The position numbers were made by a program, and so were the translations under genes. From Choristocarpus tenellus KU-1152 (lineage: Eukaryota; Phaeophyceae), in assembly GCA_964200185.2 (NCBI GenBank), contig CAXNAD020000149.1, forward strand, positions 1-27,169: DNA of 27,169 nucleotides, in the 5' to 3' direction. Positions 1 through 12,300 of the stretch are shown piece after piece; position 1 is the first letter of the stretch; each line of letters starts with the position of its first letter. The notes beneath the pieces are model-generated. The model saw only the letters and a program-made list of their open reading frames with translations, was not told the origin of the DNA and searched no databases.

Positions 1-2880
1 AGCTTGTCCACGGGAGGTGTGTATAGAGGGGAAAGGTCTATGGGTGGGCATCACCAGCCCATCATTGAAGTATCATGTAGATGTCCCCATTTTAGCCTAT
101 ACAAGCAGAAGGTCTAGGAAGCAGAACAATTGCTGAACCTGCCTGTCACTCAAGTTAATTTTAGGAAGCCTTGAAGATGGGCATCTTGCGGATTTTGTCG
201 CAATAAGCTGTGTTACATCAAAGGTGTGAGTGCTGGTAGAAGCATAAACACTAGGTGGTGGTTTCATATGTGTTGTGATGTGTTTGTGTAACAAGTAATA
301 GTGTCAGTTTCGTGCGGTTGGTATGATGGGTCAGATAGGGCATTGTCATATGACTCAGTCCACCAAATGAGCGGCTGTAATGGTCAATGCCATCTAAGAT
401 TCCAAGTCCCATAATTCTATATTGTCAGTGTCTGTTGCTCACATTCCCTATTGTCAGGTGTAGGCTGCCCTATTTTGTTTGAGACTTTGTTGGTCAATCT
501 TTTCAGTGTCTGCACAAGACACCCATAAAATATGACGACACATCTTGCTTGCAACATTAGGAATCGCTGCTCGGTCAAAACCATAGCTCTATGAGCCATA
601 TAAACACATACAGCTTCTACTTATACTAGTTTTATACATGACCGCACCAGAGACTGTCCCTTCATGAGTATGGTATTTCATGGTGTCACAATCATTGAAA
701 GAGGACAGGATTTTACCTAGCCAAACACTGTTATCTAACCTTTATTATTTGTTTGGGTACTTTTTGAGTCTTCCCATTTCATCTTCCTATATTAGTAGTT
801 GCTTTGGGGAATTTTTCCCTCCTAGATATGTTTGTTCACTTGGTCAATTCAGCAAAATTCAAATATTGCTGCAATGAGAAGTTCCTGTTCTTGCAGACCC
901 CACAGGTGTTAGACAATTCCAGTAATCCTCTCTACCATTATGTTTTTGTATTCATACATGCAAAGTTCGACATCAATGGAAAAATCTGTATTGTGCGGAT
1001 CCAGAGAACTAATGAAATTTGAGATTGTTGTGAAGGTAAGAGGATGGATCTCGATGAACTCCTTGACCCCATGGTCCTCAGCACTCCATCACAACTGGTT
1101 GACTTGGTTTAGTGAAGGAATTATTTCCACATCCTTGACCATTGACAACAATGTTGTGGGGAACAATAGCCCCATCCTTTCAGGTGCAGAAAATTTTAGT
1201 GGTTGTTTGTTACCCTTGCATCATTTTCTGGACTAGGGACCAAGCATTTGCACCAATGAGCAGGCTAAAGAAGGAAACCTGATGGCACAGGAAGGAGAGT
1301 TTCTCTATAACTCTTTGAGCTTGTTGAGTCTGACATATCACCTGCGAAGATTTTCCTCCCTTTCCAGCCTGCTGACCCCATGTCCATTGGCATGAAGTAC
1401 AATCATTGTTACAAGTTGCTCAGCAAACCTTTTCAAACTGTACAGCAAAGGCAAAATGGTACGCAACAACTCAAAAACTGGAGTGGGGGTGCTGGCAGGA
1501 ATTAAACATCTTGATGAGAGAGGCAAGCTAAGACCCTAGCAGGATCAGTCCATACTTTTGTCTGCCATGTGTGAAGCAGAGCAAACAACTACAAATGGAG
1601 GATAAAATATTGCTGCAGCACCCAAGGATAAGATATCTGACTTCAGTCAGTGCCTGTTGCCAGGGTCAGGAGATGGATCAATATCATACCTTACTGATTT
1701 TTGGTAACCCCAGGGATTAATTGTGAAGAACGAGAGTGGACACACAAACCAGAGGGGTGATAGTGAGGGAGGTAAGGACACTGGCAGGAGACGACCAAGA
1801 ACTACTTGTAATTAGAATTGCCCGTGAGTTGGTGCCAGATCAAGAACTACCTGTAACTCAGATCATTGTGATAGGGTCATATGGCTCTCACACAAGTCAT
1901 TCCCTCAGTTTTAACCCATATGTCAGGGAGAGGTGGAAAACTTAATACCTATCCACATAGCAGTCCTACATTTGTTTTTAGGCAGCAACAACACCCTAGG
2001 CCATTAGTTGGTGCTTGCTGGTGTAATTCCAAGGAAACCACATCATCATCACTTGGCCATGGCTATCAACCCGACCACTGTGCAACATCCAGGTACTGAT
2101 TACAACGGCATTTTTACCCAGTAAATTTTGGTAATCCACATGTGACACCAGGAAGATCACAATGATATTTCGGTGTGCAGGGAATTGCTGAATAGTGTGG
2201 AAAAACACTTAGGGGTGGTGGTCAAACAGGGTGCTACGCAGCATTACATGGCATATCTCTCCCACAGAACGCTTTACGAGATGAATCAGCTGAAACTTTT
2301 GCCCAAACCCAAAATATCCATGTACTGCATACATATTAAATAGCACTTATCAACCCCAAATTGGACATTTCAGTGCTGGCACGCATTCAAATTTTATGCA
2401 GTGAAGTGGGACCCACGAAAGTGAAGTGGGACCCACTTCTCTATGAGGTAACATTGCAATGAGATCTGATCTTGATGATTCCTCTCTTTGCCTCAGTCTG
2501 CCTTGAATCTAACATAGCAATATTTTTATGCTGTTGTTAATACCTGTAGACTGATGGGTTTCAGACTCCAATCTATTTGCCATCATACCAGTTTTCAAGA
2601 GCGAGAGGGGTACAGATACAAGGGCAATTCCATTGCCCAGCATGTTACTCAAATGTGCTGGCTAATATAGGCAAGGGATCTGATATAATGCTATGAATTT
2701 CAAACAGAATGTTGCAGATATGATTAGATGGCATGAAGATATTAAGTATAATCAGAGTTATTGGTCATCCAGAACCAGAATAATCTCCACGGGTCCTGAG
2801 TTTAGCCAGATACCTGCACCTCTACACTTTGCTCATAGCACTGTGGAATGAGTGTACATCAACTACACCTTCCCTGTTCA
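1..2880. other. Region without a recognisable gene
   Basis: I see only short open frames (under 100 codons) on both strands, with no known motif and no convincing splice-joined series. A plus-strand frame at 940-1236 and another at 1736-1945 look no more gene-like than chance. The region could hold diverged repeats or non-coding sequence. Confidence 0.5.
2401..2436. repeat. Short direct repeat (two 16-bp copies)
   Basis: The 16-mer gtgaagtgggacccac occurs at 2401-2416 and again at 2421-2436, separated by gaaa. This is an exact 20-bp step duplication in non-coding sequence and is probably a local slippage product. Confidence 0.85.
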
Positions 2881-2886
2881 AGTGAT

Positions 2887-4383
2887 TCATGTTAGAATGG
2901 ATGGTGGCCAATGAGGTGGTTGAATAAAGTATATAACTATTGCACCAGTAGGTTCCATATCTTTGAGAGAATTGTACTTCTGACCATCGAGTTCAGAAAA
3001 ACTGAGGTCTACTGGAAAAAAAATGATCCACTGACCATGACAACGGAGTTCTAAACTTAAGCTCAATGATTTGACTTGAGGATGAAAACTGGCATGAACT
3101 AGAGATCTTAGGACGATGAACAGCATGTGGCAAAAATCAGGACAACTTAGTTGTGTGCAACCTTGGAGAGAGACTGTGAAGTACTCCAGAGTAGCAGATA
3201 CACTGTTAATATGTCAGACATTTATCCAAAATGCATCATTTCAACACTCTTGGCTTGGTTCGAAATAAATTGACAAGGTGTTCAAGATCAGAGTAACCAG
3301 ACTTTCTCCCACAACCTCCACGTATTTGAATTCAATTTTTAACACTTCAGATGAGTTGGTGAATCTTTGAGTTTCATTTTCATACTTCAGGCCTTCAATG
3401 GTGATGCACTCCAAATTCAGTGTATTTTGTGCAATGGCACTACTGCCCATATCCATTGCAGTATGGATACATAAGATCCCAAACTTTTCCAGTTGCACCC
3501 AATATCCCAATATTGGTGTTGATTGCTAGGATCTCAAGATATAGCCAGCACCTTTCTGCTGATCTGCCCATCATGTGAGCATGTCTTTCACCATCCCATC
3601 CCTTCCTGGTCTTGATCCCTTCCTTCCTGGTTTATCCCATAGGAAACGCTGCGCTATATTCCCTGAAATTCATACACTGATATCTCAATCTTAATCAAAG
3701 CTCTTGCTTTTGGGGATGGCAAAAGCCCAACTAAATTGGTGACAGCAGATTAAAAATATGATATTATTCGAGAAAATGTTCAAGTTTGTAAAAGCAATTG
3801 GTGCAAGCAATCATTAATGTCATACCAGAAAAGTTATGAGTCATTAGATGTGTTACTAACGCTATTTTTTTTTCATTATTTTTTGTCGTTATTATTATAT
3901 GACTATTATTCTACTCACAAGTTTAAAGTTTTGGTCTAGCCTAACATTTGGTACAGTTTCACTTTAAATTAATGGCCCGAACTTCGTGATAGGAAACCAC
4001 TGAGATTGAATCAGTCTCAGAGTAGACAACGAAAGATGAAAGTACCTCACCAAATGAGAAGGGGATGGTGTTGACCTCCATGGTCCCAAAGAGCAGCCAC
4101 CATAAAGCGAAAAATCGTACCTCTGTCAGTAATTCTACCAATGAAAATCATGATCCCTTGTGAATTGGGACAAGAGCTGATGGACCAACAAGCTGAAGAA
4201 GAAAGGATCAGGTTTTATCTCATCACCTGGCATAAGTATGGTTTGAACATCCATCACCATACAGAGGTGATCACTTCGATGTCCATATTTCAACATCGTT
4301 GAGAAGATCCTTCCATCTTGGTCAAGGTGTGGGTCATGAAAGTGCTGTTTGTAGATATTGCTGCTGATACGCATAGACACCAC
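2887..4383 (-). other. Cluster of unrecognised minus-strand reading frames, possible decayed gene or transposon
   Basis: Four open frames lie on the minus strand: 4383-4135 (contains DPHLDQDGRIF and MPGDEIKPDP), 4141-3959 (TMEVNTIPFSFGEVL), 3510-3241 (LNLECITIEGLKYENETQRF) and 3126-2887 (HGQWIIFFPVDLSFSELDG). The first two overlap by a few bases in different frames, as a frameshifted gene would. Their residue composition looks more protein-like than most frames nearby. I recognise no domain, no catalytic motif and no convincing splice sites. They could equally be chance open frames. Confidence 0.2.
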
Positions 4384-5700
4384 TGGTGGATAATGTATTA
4401 TGATTTAGATCCTGTGACAGATGCATTGTATGTACTGATTCATATTGTTGATTGATTTTTGTATCATGTTCAAGATACACTTTCAATACTTAAGACAAGT
4501 AAATAAGTGATTCATAGTAAATTAGTGTGGACGATTACAAACCCCACACTATAAAAATAATAATGTAGTCTAGGCTAGTTTCACCCAAGAACTCAGTCAG
4601 AGGAATTGAGACCGTAAGGCCCCTTGTAATATTAACTTTGCATGTCTACATAAAGCTATTCATTGTCTTTCATCAAAACACCAAAGCCGCGGGCGGGTCC
4701 AGTGTGGAATTTTTCAACAAATGTAGCATTTAAAAACAGGACTAGAAATGTTTGTAGGTTTACGTTTGATTATTTGGTTCGCATGTAGATACGAGAGATG
4801 AAAAAAAGAGGAAATAGGCAAAGTGAGGATCACGGGAGTCGTTGCGTCACAGGCACAAAACTCGCCAACCATAATCACCAAGGTGTCATTCGCATGACTC
4901 GAAACCTGAAACCTGCGTCAGCAAGAGTACCACCAAATATCTCTGAGCTCGGATAGCATATAAAAAACTTTGGGGCATCTAAAAGGTGAAAATATTTTTG
5001 GGAAAAAAGCCCTTCTTCTCCGAAACTTGCAATACATTCCAGCCGTACCAATAGTCAATTTAAGCGTTTGTCAGGGCGTGGTCGGCAATACGGAGAGAAG
5101 GTCTACGAGAAGAAATTGTTTAATTCACTCTTCACATTAGTGGGTGAAAGCTGATTGGCTTGGCTGGCAGGTCCAGCTTGCTCCTATCTCCTGATCTTGA
5201 TTTTTTCAGTATTTCATACTGATGATGTTGGGGTTTGCTTACCTCACACATCTCTGTTGGCGCGTAGGTCAACTCTCTCTCCCTTCTCCCTAGAACTGGA
5301 AAGTGCCGAAGCTAACTCGGCGTAGAAAAATTCTCCAAGCCAGGCGTTCAACGGTGTATGGTCTACTCGTTCTCACGGGGACAGACCCTCGTGGGCGTAG
5401 CGACCATTGACAGGATACTCTTATGGTGGTACATACAGTGATGGACAAATGGATTTTTCGAAGGGTCACAATCACAAGTCGGCATCAGCACACTGCAGAT
5501 ACTTGAAAACCACAGTCAATCTACGCTGAGTATACGCCTTCGGTAGGTACCTACACGAAGGATTATCCTAACACTTGTATTGCCCGTTTGTGATTTTTGA
5601 TTTGAAACGCCAAGATCCAAATTACTCTCAATATAGTGATATTTTTAGAACAGACGTACCGACCCAGGAAAAGAGAGGAAATCGAAGGAAACAAGGTTGA
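4384..5700 (+). promoter_or_regulatory. Upstream region and probable promoter/5' leader of the dynein gene
   Basis: No gene is seen between the minus-strand fragments and the dynein ATG. From about 4680 the sequence holds more CpG dinucleotides than the region before it (for example ccgcgggcgggtcc at 4686, gcgcgtaggtc, gtgggcgtagcgacc). A TATAAAAA string lies at 4959-4966 and an inverted CCAAT (ATTGG) at 5154-5158. Either could be a core promoter element, but both are short. I found no good match to the RFX X-box that many cilia genes carry. The transcription start cannot be fixed from sequence. Confidence 0.35.
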
Positions 5701-6339
5701 ATGGAGCTCGATAACAGTCAAACAAGTCTGACGTACCGTTTGAGGAAAAAACAGAGGCAAACTGCAATCGGGCCTGCGGCAGGGTCACGCCCCCGCGTTG
5801 GTGGGAGATATGATACCTCGATAGATGTTGCCCAAATAGTCCCAGAACGCCCTATACCAAAGTGGATTCATGGCAAAGGGAAAAAAAAATCTCAACTGAA
5901 AGATGATGGCAGGGTTGCGATGGTGAGCAATGTCAATAGTGATCGGACGGTAACTGTAAAGTGGGGGCTCGGAAATGTCCTCAAACTGGATCACAAGAAC
6001 ATGCGCAAGGACTGGAAGCCAGCTTCGTCGTTGGCCACAGAAGCCGTATACGCGGCTCGGATTCAGGAGAACAGGAGACCCGAGGGCGTCCGCGGTTTCT
6101 CTGGAGACAGCGGTCCATTTCAAATTCACATGGATAGTCCTGTGACTAACTTTGCAAGCACTACTAGTAGTGATCGAAATTGCAAAAGGTTTGGGGTGTC
6201 CCCTGCTAATGGTCACCAGGATGCGATAGTGGAGACAGACTCGGACAGCTCGAAGGATTTCAACAAGCAGGATATTGCATCCCGTCTACCTGATGACAGC
6301 GGATACCTATGTCTCGACCAGTCCAAGCTTCCACTCGAG
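5701..6339 (+). CDS. Dynein heavy chain exon 1: N-terminal extension (residues 1-213)
   Basis: The ATG at 5701 is preceded immediately by an in-frame TGA (5698-5700), so it is the first Met of this frame unless an upstream exon splices in. The -3 base is T, a weak start context. The next in-frame Met is about 70 codons on. The start of the protein is basic (RLRKKQR, GKGKKKS). Around residues 70-105 there is a short segment that could be a small beta-barrel ([18 protein letters not shown]). A Ser/Asp-rich, probably disordered stretch follows (ETDSDSSKD). The exon ends in SKLPLE, followed by gtgctt. LPLE joined to IFDGGED of exon 2 resembles a conserved LPL-x-VFD motif that I recall from the DNAH1 tail. 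The first 200 residues match nothing else I know. Confidence 0.8.
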
Positions 6340-9300
6340 GTGCTTATGTTTGTCTTTAAGGAATTCATTGATCCCATGATGGTCGCGTGAAACCACATGT
6401 AACGATATTTTACCTCGTCCTACAGATCTTTGATGGAGGAGAGGATACAGATGGAGCAAAAACTTCACAGGCTCTCCTCGCTTCTGGCAGTGCAGCAATG
6501 GCACCTTACTTTTCAAAGCAGGAATGGCAGTGGAGGCCATGTGCCGTTCTCTCGTTTAACAATAATACACAAACGTACCTTGTGTCTTTTCTACCAAAAG
6601 GTCCAGAGAAGGAAGTTAAGCGCTTTAACTTGCTGTTTGATGCAGAAAGTCGGGAGAAGTGGGAAGATCGACGAAAAGCTGCTGAAGCCTCCCGAGAATC
6701 TGCAAAGCAGCGCCTGCGTTTTGACTACTTCGTTTCTCAACAGCCTATGCAAGAAGTGCGAGCTATTCAGGGTTCTACACTGCGAGACATTCATGCCAAG
6801 GTTGCCGATGGTCTGCCGTTGGATGTTGCATTCCCAGAACAAGGTACCCACCTGGGGTTTCTTCTACGCGACCTCACCAAGGAAGTTATCCAGCAACATG
6901 CCCGCTCTATGAAGAAGGCCATATTGATGCACAAGCTTGAACGTTCCGAGCCTATCCGCGAGCGCTATGAGCATCTTGGTCTTCCACCAGTGCCCCAATG
7001 TGCGGCAGTGCCTTGGGTTGGAAAGGAGGACATTCCTACTCACCCTTACAAGGAAAGGCGTAAAGCAATCAGCAACATTCACTACAGCTGTATGCCTGAG
7101 GTGGGCTTGGCAAATTGTTGCTATATTTCACAATACTTCTTGTGCTTCAACTGATACTCTGCGTGATATCTTTATGGCACAATTGACGTATGTTGTGCTA
7201 GGATTCAATGTACCTGTTGAGTGGTATGACAACAAGAGATGACCCTTGGTGCTCTCCAATGCAGGTGCTGGGGGTTTTCCTTTGGCTACATGCAGTGTGG
7301 GAGGGTAGCTTCTCAGGGCAGAGGTTTATGGATACTGAGCTAGAGCACCTGACTATGCCATGCGAGATCAGCAAATTTTGCGAGGTTCAGGTCTGCCAAA
7401 ACACAAACATTTCATGTGATGGGCAGTGCTTCTGTACAATTTTTTCTATCGTGGACAGTCTCACCAATGATACCTACCACCTTTGTGTGTTGTTTGAAGA
7501 TGGCTGTACTTTCTCATAATTGTCACTGCTTGTTGCCACATATGCTAACAATTTGTGATAAAGGTTGGACATCCCCTCATCCCCTTCAAGTTCTTCTCTG
7601 CTTTGGAGAGACATTAGTTTTGTCCTGAAATCTCCTCAAAAATGTACCACAGTATTGAATGTTGAGTTATATCAACCATGACTGTATTGTAATCATGCTT
7701 TTGTTTGATTACAATCTTGTTCCTTTTCCTGGAATGGCAGGAAGTCATATCTGTATATGTTTCCTTATAATTTGAAGTAGTGCTATGGAGATACTGAAAA
7801 TCCTTAATTCTGTTCATTGTTTGGATGGAGAGTTACCAAAATAGTGTTTTTTTTGTTTTGGTATCACGATTTCCCACAAATTAAAATCTATTTCCCATGT
7901 AAAAAGTTGGTTGAGTACATCTTATGAATCCCATTTCAGGGTTGATCTGGCAATATTGGCAGAAGAGTGTGCCATCTGCAGCAGATGCAGGAGGTAAGGA
8001 ACTAGTAGCGATGTCCATATTGTTGCTACTGGGCTGCTAAGTGTGGTCATGGCAGAGTGAAAGGGTATTGCTATAAGGCGGATTCTTCTTCGAATTTTCT
8101 GCACCATTATACCACCCATACTGCAGTTTTGGAGCCTTCTTTTTTTTGCAGTTTTTCAGGTTCAACATGATCATTTGTATTGTAAATCAAAGGAATTGAT
8201 ACGTAAGTCATTTCCCTTCAACGTATCTGTACTTCTTATGCTGGTACATACTTCTTCACGGCACACTTTTGCCTCAATACTTGTGCTCTTTGCTCCATGT
8301 GCTTCATGCACATTTTGATCCATATTGAGGATTTTTTATTTTGTACCAATCTAACTTCTGGTCACAACGGGTCTCAATTCATAGTCTCTACTTTCAATTC
8401 TACCTTCTAATCTATTTTAGTCTTGCAGTGACTGAAAACCCTAACATTTCTACGCTGATTATAATGGAATTTCAGTCATAATTTCCAGGTCCATAAACAA
8501 TTTTTTTAGTACGAGAATAGGCCACTTTCAGAACAGACTAGCACAAGGCACAAGGATATTGATTCTGTGCTACTATATATATTTGTTTATTTTTAATCCC
8601 TTTGTGTCCAAAACCTTGCTCTGTCAGAAGCCTATATACTCTGTACACGTAAGGGTCTACATCAGACTGGTCATTTGTGAAAGGTTTGGTCAGATTGTAG
8701 TCGGGTTGCAAATATTTGTGAAAGGTGAAAGGTTTGATCTGGGCTGTGACCTGATTTCGTGTATTTTAAAAATATATGGGAACGGTATCACTCATGTGTT
8801 TGAAATGTCCAGGCTGGATCACAAACGACGAAAATCTTGGATGGGTCCACTCCAATGGACTGGACCTATTGGTAGGGCAGGTCCAGACATGCATTGATTG
8901 GGGCAATGCAAGTGCTTTCTGTTCTGCTGAAACTATCTATCACTGACTACTGCGAGTGATACACACTTGAGGTCCACTAATACATGCATTTATACTGTGC
9001 ATGATATTAAAGTTACAGTTCTTGTTCTATCTATTCTGTTGAAATACATTATTTTTTCACCCTGCAGTGTGATCCACTGTGTATTGATTGTAGTCAGTAG
9101 TCAGGACTGAGTGAGAGAGGGATTGATTGGCACGGTGTGCCTTGACTGGGTCAACCCAACGTCCAATGTTTCTCAAAGGTTAGATCCGTTCCCAGTTTGC
9201 AGAGGCTTGTGAAAGGTTGAGTCTTGAACACAGCCCTGTTTGACATGGTCCTGAGAGGTCTGGTTGCAGCCAGCTGAAGTATGTGAAAGGTCTGCTCTGG

Positions 9301-12300
9301 ACCACAACTTGACTTCACTTAGTTGTTGTAGGTCCGGTCCCAGTCTGCAGAGGTTTGTGAGAGATATAGTCTTGACAGATGCCCGAATTAGTATATTTCT
9401 GAAAGGTCCAGTCCTGGACCATCATCTACGGTCTAGTCTTGATCGGCTTGGTGTAAGGGCTAAGTTCTTGCCAATATAGTTCATATCTCATATATCATCA
9501 AACTCCTTTTCAGTTTCTCTCTGCCAAAGTTTTTTTAAGATCGATTATTGGGTTTAGGCTCAAAGTATCTGGGGGGGTGGCAGCTGTCCATTCGGGGTCC
9601 ATTTTTTCATGTCGCAATTTTTGGGTGATTCAGTTGCATGCATCAGATGGATAATGTAAGTTCACTTCTCCTGGTCATGACCTAAATGGATACCCTGTTG
9701 TAGACTCTCCCTCCGCCCCCAGATACTTTGAGCCTTAAGTATATATGTCAAACATCACATCAATTCTATTGTGTGCTCAACGTTGCTGTTACCGGATGAA
9801 CACAGTCCAAGTGCAGGTCACGGTTAGGAGAGCGCCTGCTTCAAGACTGGAGACGGGCATTTTCTGAGCAGCTGGTGGACTCTGTTCAGGACATTTTTGA
9901 TTTCTTTCAGAGTGATGAACACATTTTCAAAGCATCTGCTCTGTTCCGTTTACTTAAGCACCTTGAGCTGAGGATGAGTTTTCAATTACGTCATATCTTC
10001 AAGGTATGTGATGTTTCTTGGTACATTTCTTCTTTTAGTGACCCCACATATATCTCTTGCCTTGCTCACAATGATAAAAGAACTTGATTATAGTGGTCTC
10101 CATTTTGCATGTTTCTGGGGTCATACAAACATGCATTTTTACATTTCCTACACTTTCAGAAAAATAGTTGGCAACACTGCTTTGTGAAGTAGCCCACATT
10201 TATCTATCTCACAATCAATCCTTACAGGAAATACCCATACCGCAAATTTGTTTGGTCCCCTCTAAGGGTTCTTTGACTGCATGGAAAGAGTTTGTCACAG
10301 AACACACACCTGATGCTGAAGAAGCAAACTTCGAGGTTACTGGGTGTATCCCCTTGTTTGATGTTAGTTTACAAGTCATGAAGAAAACTGGGGATATACA
10401 CATGATACATGTTCACCCAGGACTTTTGGAAGTTCAAGGGGCCTGCATGCAGCTTGTTGATGATATGGTGGATTCTCTGAAGGTGATACGGATCTGATGC
10501 AGTTCACACTAAGTGAAAATAGCCATACATATATTTTTCTTTGGGCTTGACCTGTGTGTGCCTCAACAGTGTTTAATTCCATAAATCTTCTTTTAATTTG
10601 CAATGATTTACTTCAAGAAACCAACACGGTTTGATACCGTTTTCTACTCTATTACACTAAGGGTTTTGTACATTTGTTGCTATCTATCATATTGAATACA
10701 CTTCACTTGATATATCATTTCAAGAATATCAAATCATCGAAAGAATGAAATGCAATGGTGTGATGTGATGGGAAGGAAAATGTACCCTTCACACCAGAGA
10801 AGGGAAGCATCTGTTTGTGAGAAGGAGAGAGAGAGAGAGAGAGAGATCATGCCTTCAAGAGACCATTGTAGGCCTGCATATGCCCCTCCTGTCCAAACTT
10901 CCTCTGCATATTTTCATTCTGAAAGACATTGAAACAGCTCATTAGCCTGCATGCATGGCTAGAAAGATCTTCCGTGAAAATGTACCTGACTAAGCCCTGT
11001 TCCTGTCTTGCATGTGCACACTACATTGGGGCATGTGATGGTAATGGATGTGGTGGTAATGGAAGAGTTACACAACAATCGATACCGATTTGATGTCACT
11101 GCTCCATCTCAATTGTCGTCCAATCTTCAATTTTGGGAAGGGTGATGCCATGTACATTGATGTGGAAGCAGAACTTGATGATGCCAGGGTCTACATCATG
11201 TAAGCCACTACTCATTGGAGTACTATTGATAGCATCAATTCATTTTCCTATCCAGCAGGTTCACATCCACCTGATCCACACTTGATGGCCCACCATCATG
11301 TCTTTTGATCATCAGGGAACGATTGACGAGGGCAATGAAAGGTCCCCAGAACCTTGCTGATATGTATGGCCGATTCTGCCACCTCCTGGATATTGACACT
11401 GAAGAGTACATTGATTTTTTTAATGAGATGGTACCCACTCCATCAAGTGACGACTACTTTGCCAAGGTTCGCGAGTTCCATGAAGCATCTGTTGCCATAT
11501 CCTCCTGCTCCATGAACCATGAGCTATTCAAGCTGGTTCGTGTGAATACCATCGAGGTGACACAGGTGTGTCAAAATGGGAAGTGGAAAGTCTGTCGTTG
11601 TGTGCTAATACACAAGTTTGCTGTTGCAAAGTCACAGTTAAATAATTCCATCCATGTTTTGGTGATGGACAGACCGTTCTACAAAAGTGCATATTCACAA
11701 CCCCTGTGTCCTGTGGTTCAATCTATCCTGTAAATTATCCAGATTCTCAAAGATAAAGCACAGGAACTACGAGATGCATTGCTGGAGTCCATTGTAGGCA
11801 AGGTAAGGGATCAGAACCATGACATCATATCTCGTTATGAGTCTATCCTGGCGAGGATTGTGGAGAAGCCTGCCAATGAGGCAGAACTGGCTGCTCTTCG
11901 GGACTTCATCAAGGAGTCCAAGGCAAAGGTGAGAGTAAATGTTTCTGTAGGCTGTGTGGTGTGGTTATTCTTGATACAGGCATTGTCTACCATTCCTTGT
12001 GTTTATTGTCCCCAAGTCCTTGAGACCATAGTTTTTTAGGTATTAGGCTGATAAATCCTGTGATGATCATCAGCTCATCATCAGTACCTACACTTCTCAC
12101 ACCTTCAGGTTTCACTACTGATATTGGAAGTACGAGAAGTGCATGCACGTCTTGCTGCCCTGGCTGAGCTATCCTATCGAATATCAGAAGAAGACATTAG
12201 GCTGTCCTGGAGGACCATGGACTACCCTACGGTACATAACACAAAATATTATACACACGAGTGCATTCCATGCAGATCTTTTGCATTCTGCAGATCTCAT

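Noticed and set aside
3601-3631. Repeated ccttcctggt at 3601 and 3622
   Set aside because: A 10-bp duplication in pyrimidine-rich sequence is too short to mean much.
5912-5927. RFX X-box-like string gttgcgatggtgag
   Set aside because: It has about three mismatches to the consensus and lies inside coding exon 1 rather than upstream, so it is probably chance.
5785-6216. 143-codon minus-strand open frame
   Set aside because: It is antisense to dynein exon 1 and shows no domain. The plus-strand reading is supported by splice sites and continuity with exon 2.
7940-7993. Exon-like segment between catttcag and gtaagg in intron 3
   Set aside because: In the phase required by the flanking exons it reads a stop at its second codon (GGT TGA), and the protein joins well without it.
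8559-8897. 112-codon plus-strand open frame
   Set aside because: It lies in intron 3 and runs through the 74-bp repeat. It has no recognisable domain.
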